From Mycosarcoma maydis (Eukaryota; Basidiomycota; Ustilaginomycetes; Ustilaginales): 64,000 nucleotides of DNA. A program made the translations under genes and the position numbers. The notes under the pieces were generated by a model that saw nothing but the letters and a program-made list of their open reading frames with translations, was not told where the DNA came from and did not search any database. Location of the stretch: assembly GCF_000328475.2 (NCBI RefSeq), contig NC_026478.1, positions 2,232,001-2,296,000 on the forward strand, given 5' to 3'. Positions 62,776 to 64,000 of the stretch are shown here, piece by piece (within the stretch, counting starts at the first letter, position 1; each line of letters opens with the position of its first letter).

Positions 62776-63331
62776 ATCTTCCATGTTTTCAAGCATCCCG
62801 AGCAACTTGATTCTCCGCGAAACTTTAAAGACTCACAGACTGTGTTTTCCAGTTTTCTAGCCGTGGAATTTGTTCAGCAAGCGCACATCGAATGTCGCTT
62901 TTTCGTGTTTCAAGCAGCAACAGCGGATTGCATTCGTGATTGACACGACACAGCTCGTGCAAGAGCATGCAACAAGAACAACCGAAAAGAGGGAAGCGAA
63001 CGGAAAGGGGGAATGGGGGTATAGCGAGGGAGCGAACAAGACAAAGATTTACTCGCACGGGAACCATGTTGGAGGAAACCGACGAGGCATGGTGCACGCC
63101 TGACATCACTCAGATGACTGCAAAGACATTTCGTCAGAGAGAAGCAAAGTGGAAGCCTCTAGTTTTGCAGAGAGAGAAGAAGAGGCTAGCGGAAAGAATG
63201 AGCTATATGGGCACCTAGGGTTCTTGAGTTGGATCAATTGGACGCATAAGGCTGTTGGAGCCTGCTGACATGTCGTGCCTGAGCAGTGTGTCGTCGTGGC
63301 GTGCGCATTGCTGCATAGAGCGTGAGGGAGC
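62776..63331. other. spacer between convergent golgin-like and bZIP genes
   Basis: Holds the two 3' ends. One motif copy (GCATTCGTGATTG, 62930-62942) lies in it; its reverse complement CAATCACGAATGC is the start of the 20-mer shared by 26028 and 31068. No gene is seen. Confidence 0.5.
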
Positions 63332-64000
63332 TCATTCCTCGCGATCACGCTTGAGCTGGGCACCACTGCCATTGGCATTGGAATTCTTGCTGGCGTTGGC
63401 TTTACCTTTGGCATTCTCGTCGCTTGCGGCTCCGCCGGTACCCACGCCTCTGGGATGCAGACCACTCTGACGATCGGGTGTATCCCTGCTGAGCTGAGCA
63501 TCACCGTTGGCCGCCGTCTCGGCGGGCGCAGCTGCTCCCGATACTCCCGATGCTCGCTGGCTGCTGCCACTAGGACCTGCCAAATTCGAGAATGGATTGG
63601 GCACAGCGCTCTGATCCAGACCGCCAGGCATAGCTTGGTCGGGCCTGACGGTAATCAAGCTCTTCAACCAGCCATTTTCGGTTCTCAGCCGGGCATTCTC
63701 CGTCTCGAGATCCGCAAGACGCTGCTGCAGCTCCTTGGAGGCTTGTTCCATCGCTGCTTCGCGCTGCTTCTTTTTGATACGGAAGCGAGCAGAGGCGGCC
63801 GTGTTGCGACGACGCTTGTCCTCTTCAATAGCCAGTCGGTTGGCTTCGGCGTCGGCTTCTGGATTCCCTGTGTCGATGAGTTTGAGTGGAGGGATATCGT
63901 AGCGTCGTTCGACGTCTTCGAGTCGGCTCAGGATGTCGTCTGAGTCGTCTGGGTCGATGTCAATTTGAGCTTTTTTGCCTTCAGACGTGCTGGTACGTTT
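63332..64000 (-). CDS. bZIP transcription factor of CYS-3/MetR type, 3' part
   Basis: The start lies beyond the right edge; 222 codons plus a stop are visible. The frame is open from the edge, so the ATG at 63749-63751 is internal and not the start. Translation from the edge gives an acidic region (IDIDPDDSDD, then YDIPPLKLIDTGNPEADAEA), then the basic region EEDKRRRNTAASARFRIKKK, and a leucine zipper running through LQQRLADLETENARLRTENG. This basic region is the one found in Neurospora CYS-3 and MetR-type regulators of sulfur-assimilation genes. A Gly/Ser/Ala-rich tail ends in GSGAQLKRDREE. The assignment to sulfur control is by family; the regulated genes are not in this window. Confidence 0.88.
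   Translation of the reverse strand, partial: KRTSTSEGKKAQIDIDPDDSDDILSRLEDVERRYDIPPLKLIDTGNPEADAEANRLAIEEDKRRRNTAASARFRIKKKQREAAMEQASKELQQRLADLETENARLRTENGWLKSLITVRPDQAMPGGLDQSAVPNPFSNLAGPSGSSQRASGVSGAAAPAETAANGDAQLSRDTPDRQSGLHPRGVGTGGAASDENAKGKANASKNSNANGSGAQLKRDREE

Overview
This is a nuclear window from a basidiomycete fungus, almost certainly a smut of the Ustilago maydis group. The genes are long and mostly intron-poor. The few introns that can be supported are short (about 55-110 nt) with GT-AG ends. The proteins carry long Ser/Ala/Gln-rich disordered segments, and many intergenic spacers hold short TCACGAAT/TCACGAGT-type repeats. The species name is inferred from overall character, not from a database match. 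I recognised no rRNA, tRNA, CRISPR array or intact transposon.

Layout, left to right: a spacer (1-1934); INO80 chromatin-remodelling ATPase (minus); a 3.6-kb spacer with one doubtful small-gene relic; a DDR48-like Asn/Ser/Gly/Tyr repeat protein (plus); a three-exon SWI5 recombination mediator (plus), convergent with PEX14 (minus); Rab GDI with a 16-nt first exon (minus); a divergent spacer; a TEX2/Nvj2-like PH-SMP lipid-transfer protein (plus); a SET-domain/TAD3 deaminase fusion (minus); a bHLH transcription factor with a very long loop (minus); a 4.8-kb spacer; phosphomevalonate kinase ERG8 (plus); telomerase reverse transcriptase (plus); a CDK11/PITSLRE kinase (plus), convergent with an unrecognised RG-rich protein (minus); an SRF1-like membrane protein (minus); an ankyrin-CCCH zinc-finger protein (minus); a mitochondrial PPR-like protein (plus); a 2328-residue golgin-like coiled coil (plus); and the 3' part of a CYS-3/MetR-type bZIP factor that runs off the right edge (minus).

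This is an ordinary housekeeping stretch rather than a functional cluster. Chromatin and genome maintenance (INO80, SWI5, TERT), peroxisome import (PEX14), membrane traffic and lipids (GDI, TEX2-like, SRF1-like, golgin, ERG8), RNA and translation (TAD3 fusion, CCCH, PPR) and regulation (bHLH, CDK11, bZIP) are interleaved on both strands.

The points most worth a second look are the period-8 TCACGA(A/G)T motif lattice found in many spacers, the SET-TAD3 fusion, the CxxC plus hydrophobic C-terminus of the golgin that suggests GRASP binding, a reading-frame break near the end of the TEX2-like gene, and three tandem near-matches to the smut pheromone response element upstream of the CDK11 gene. 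Several start sites were moved to real ATG codons, because the longest open frames begin at non-ATG codons or run into 5' leaders.
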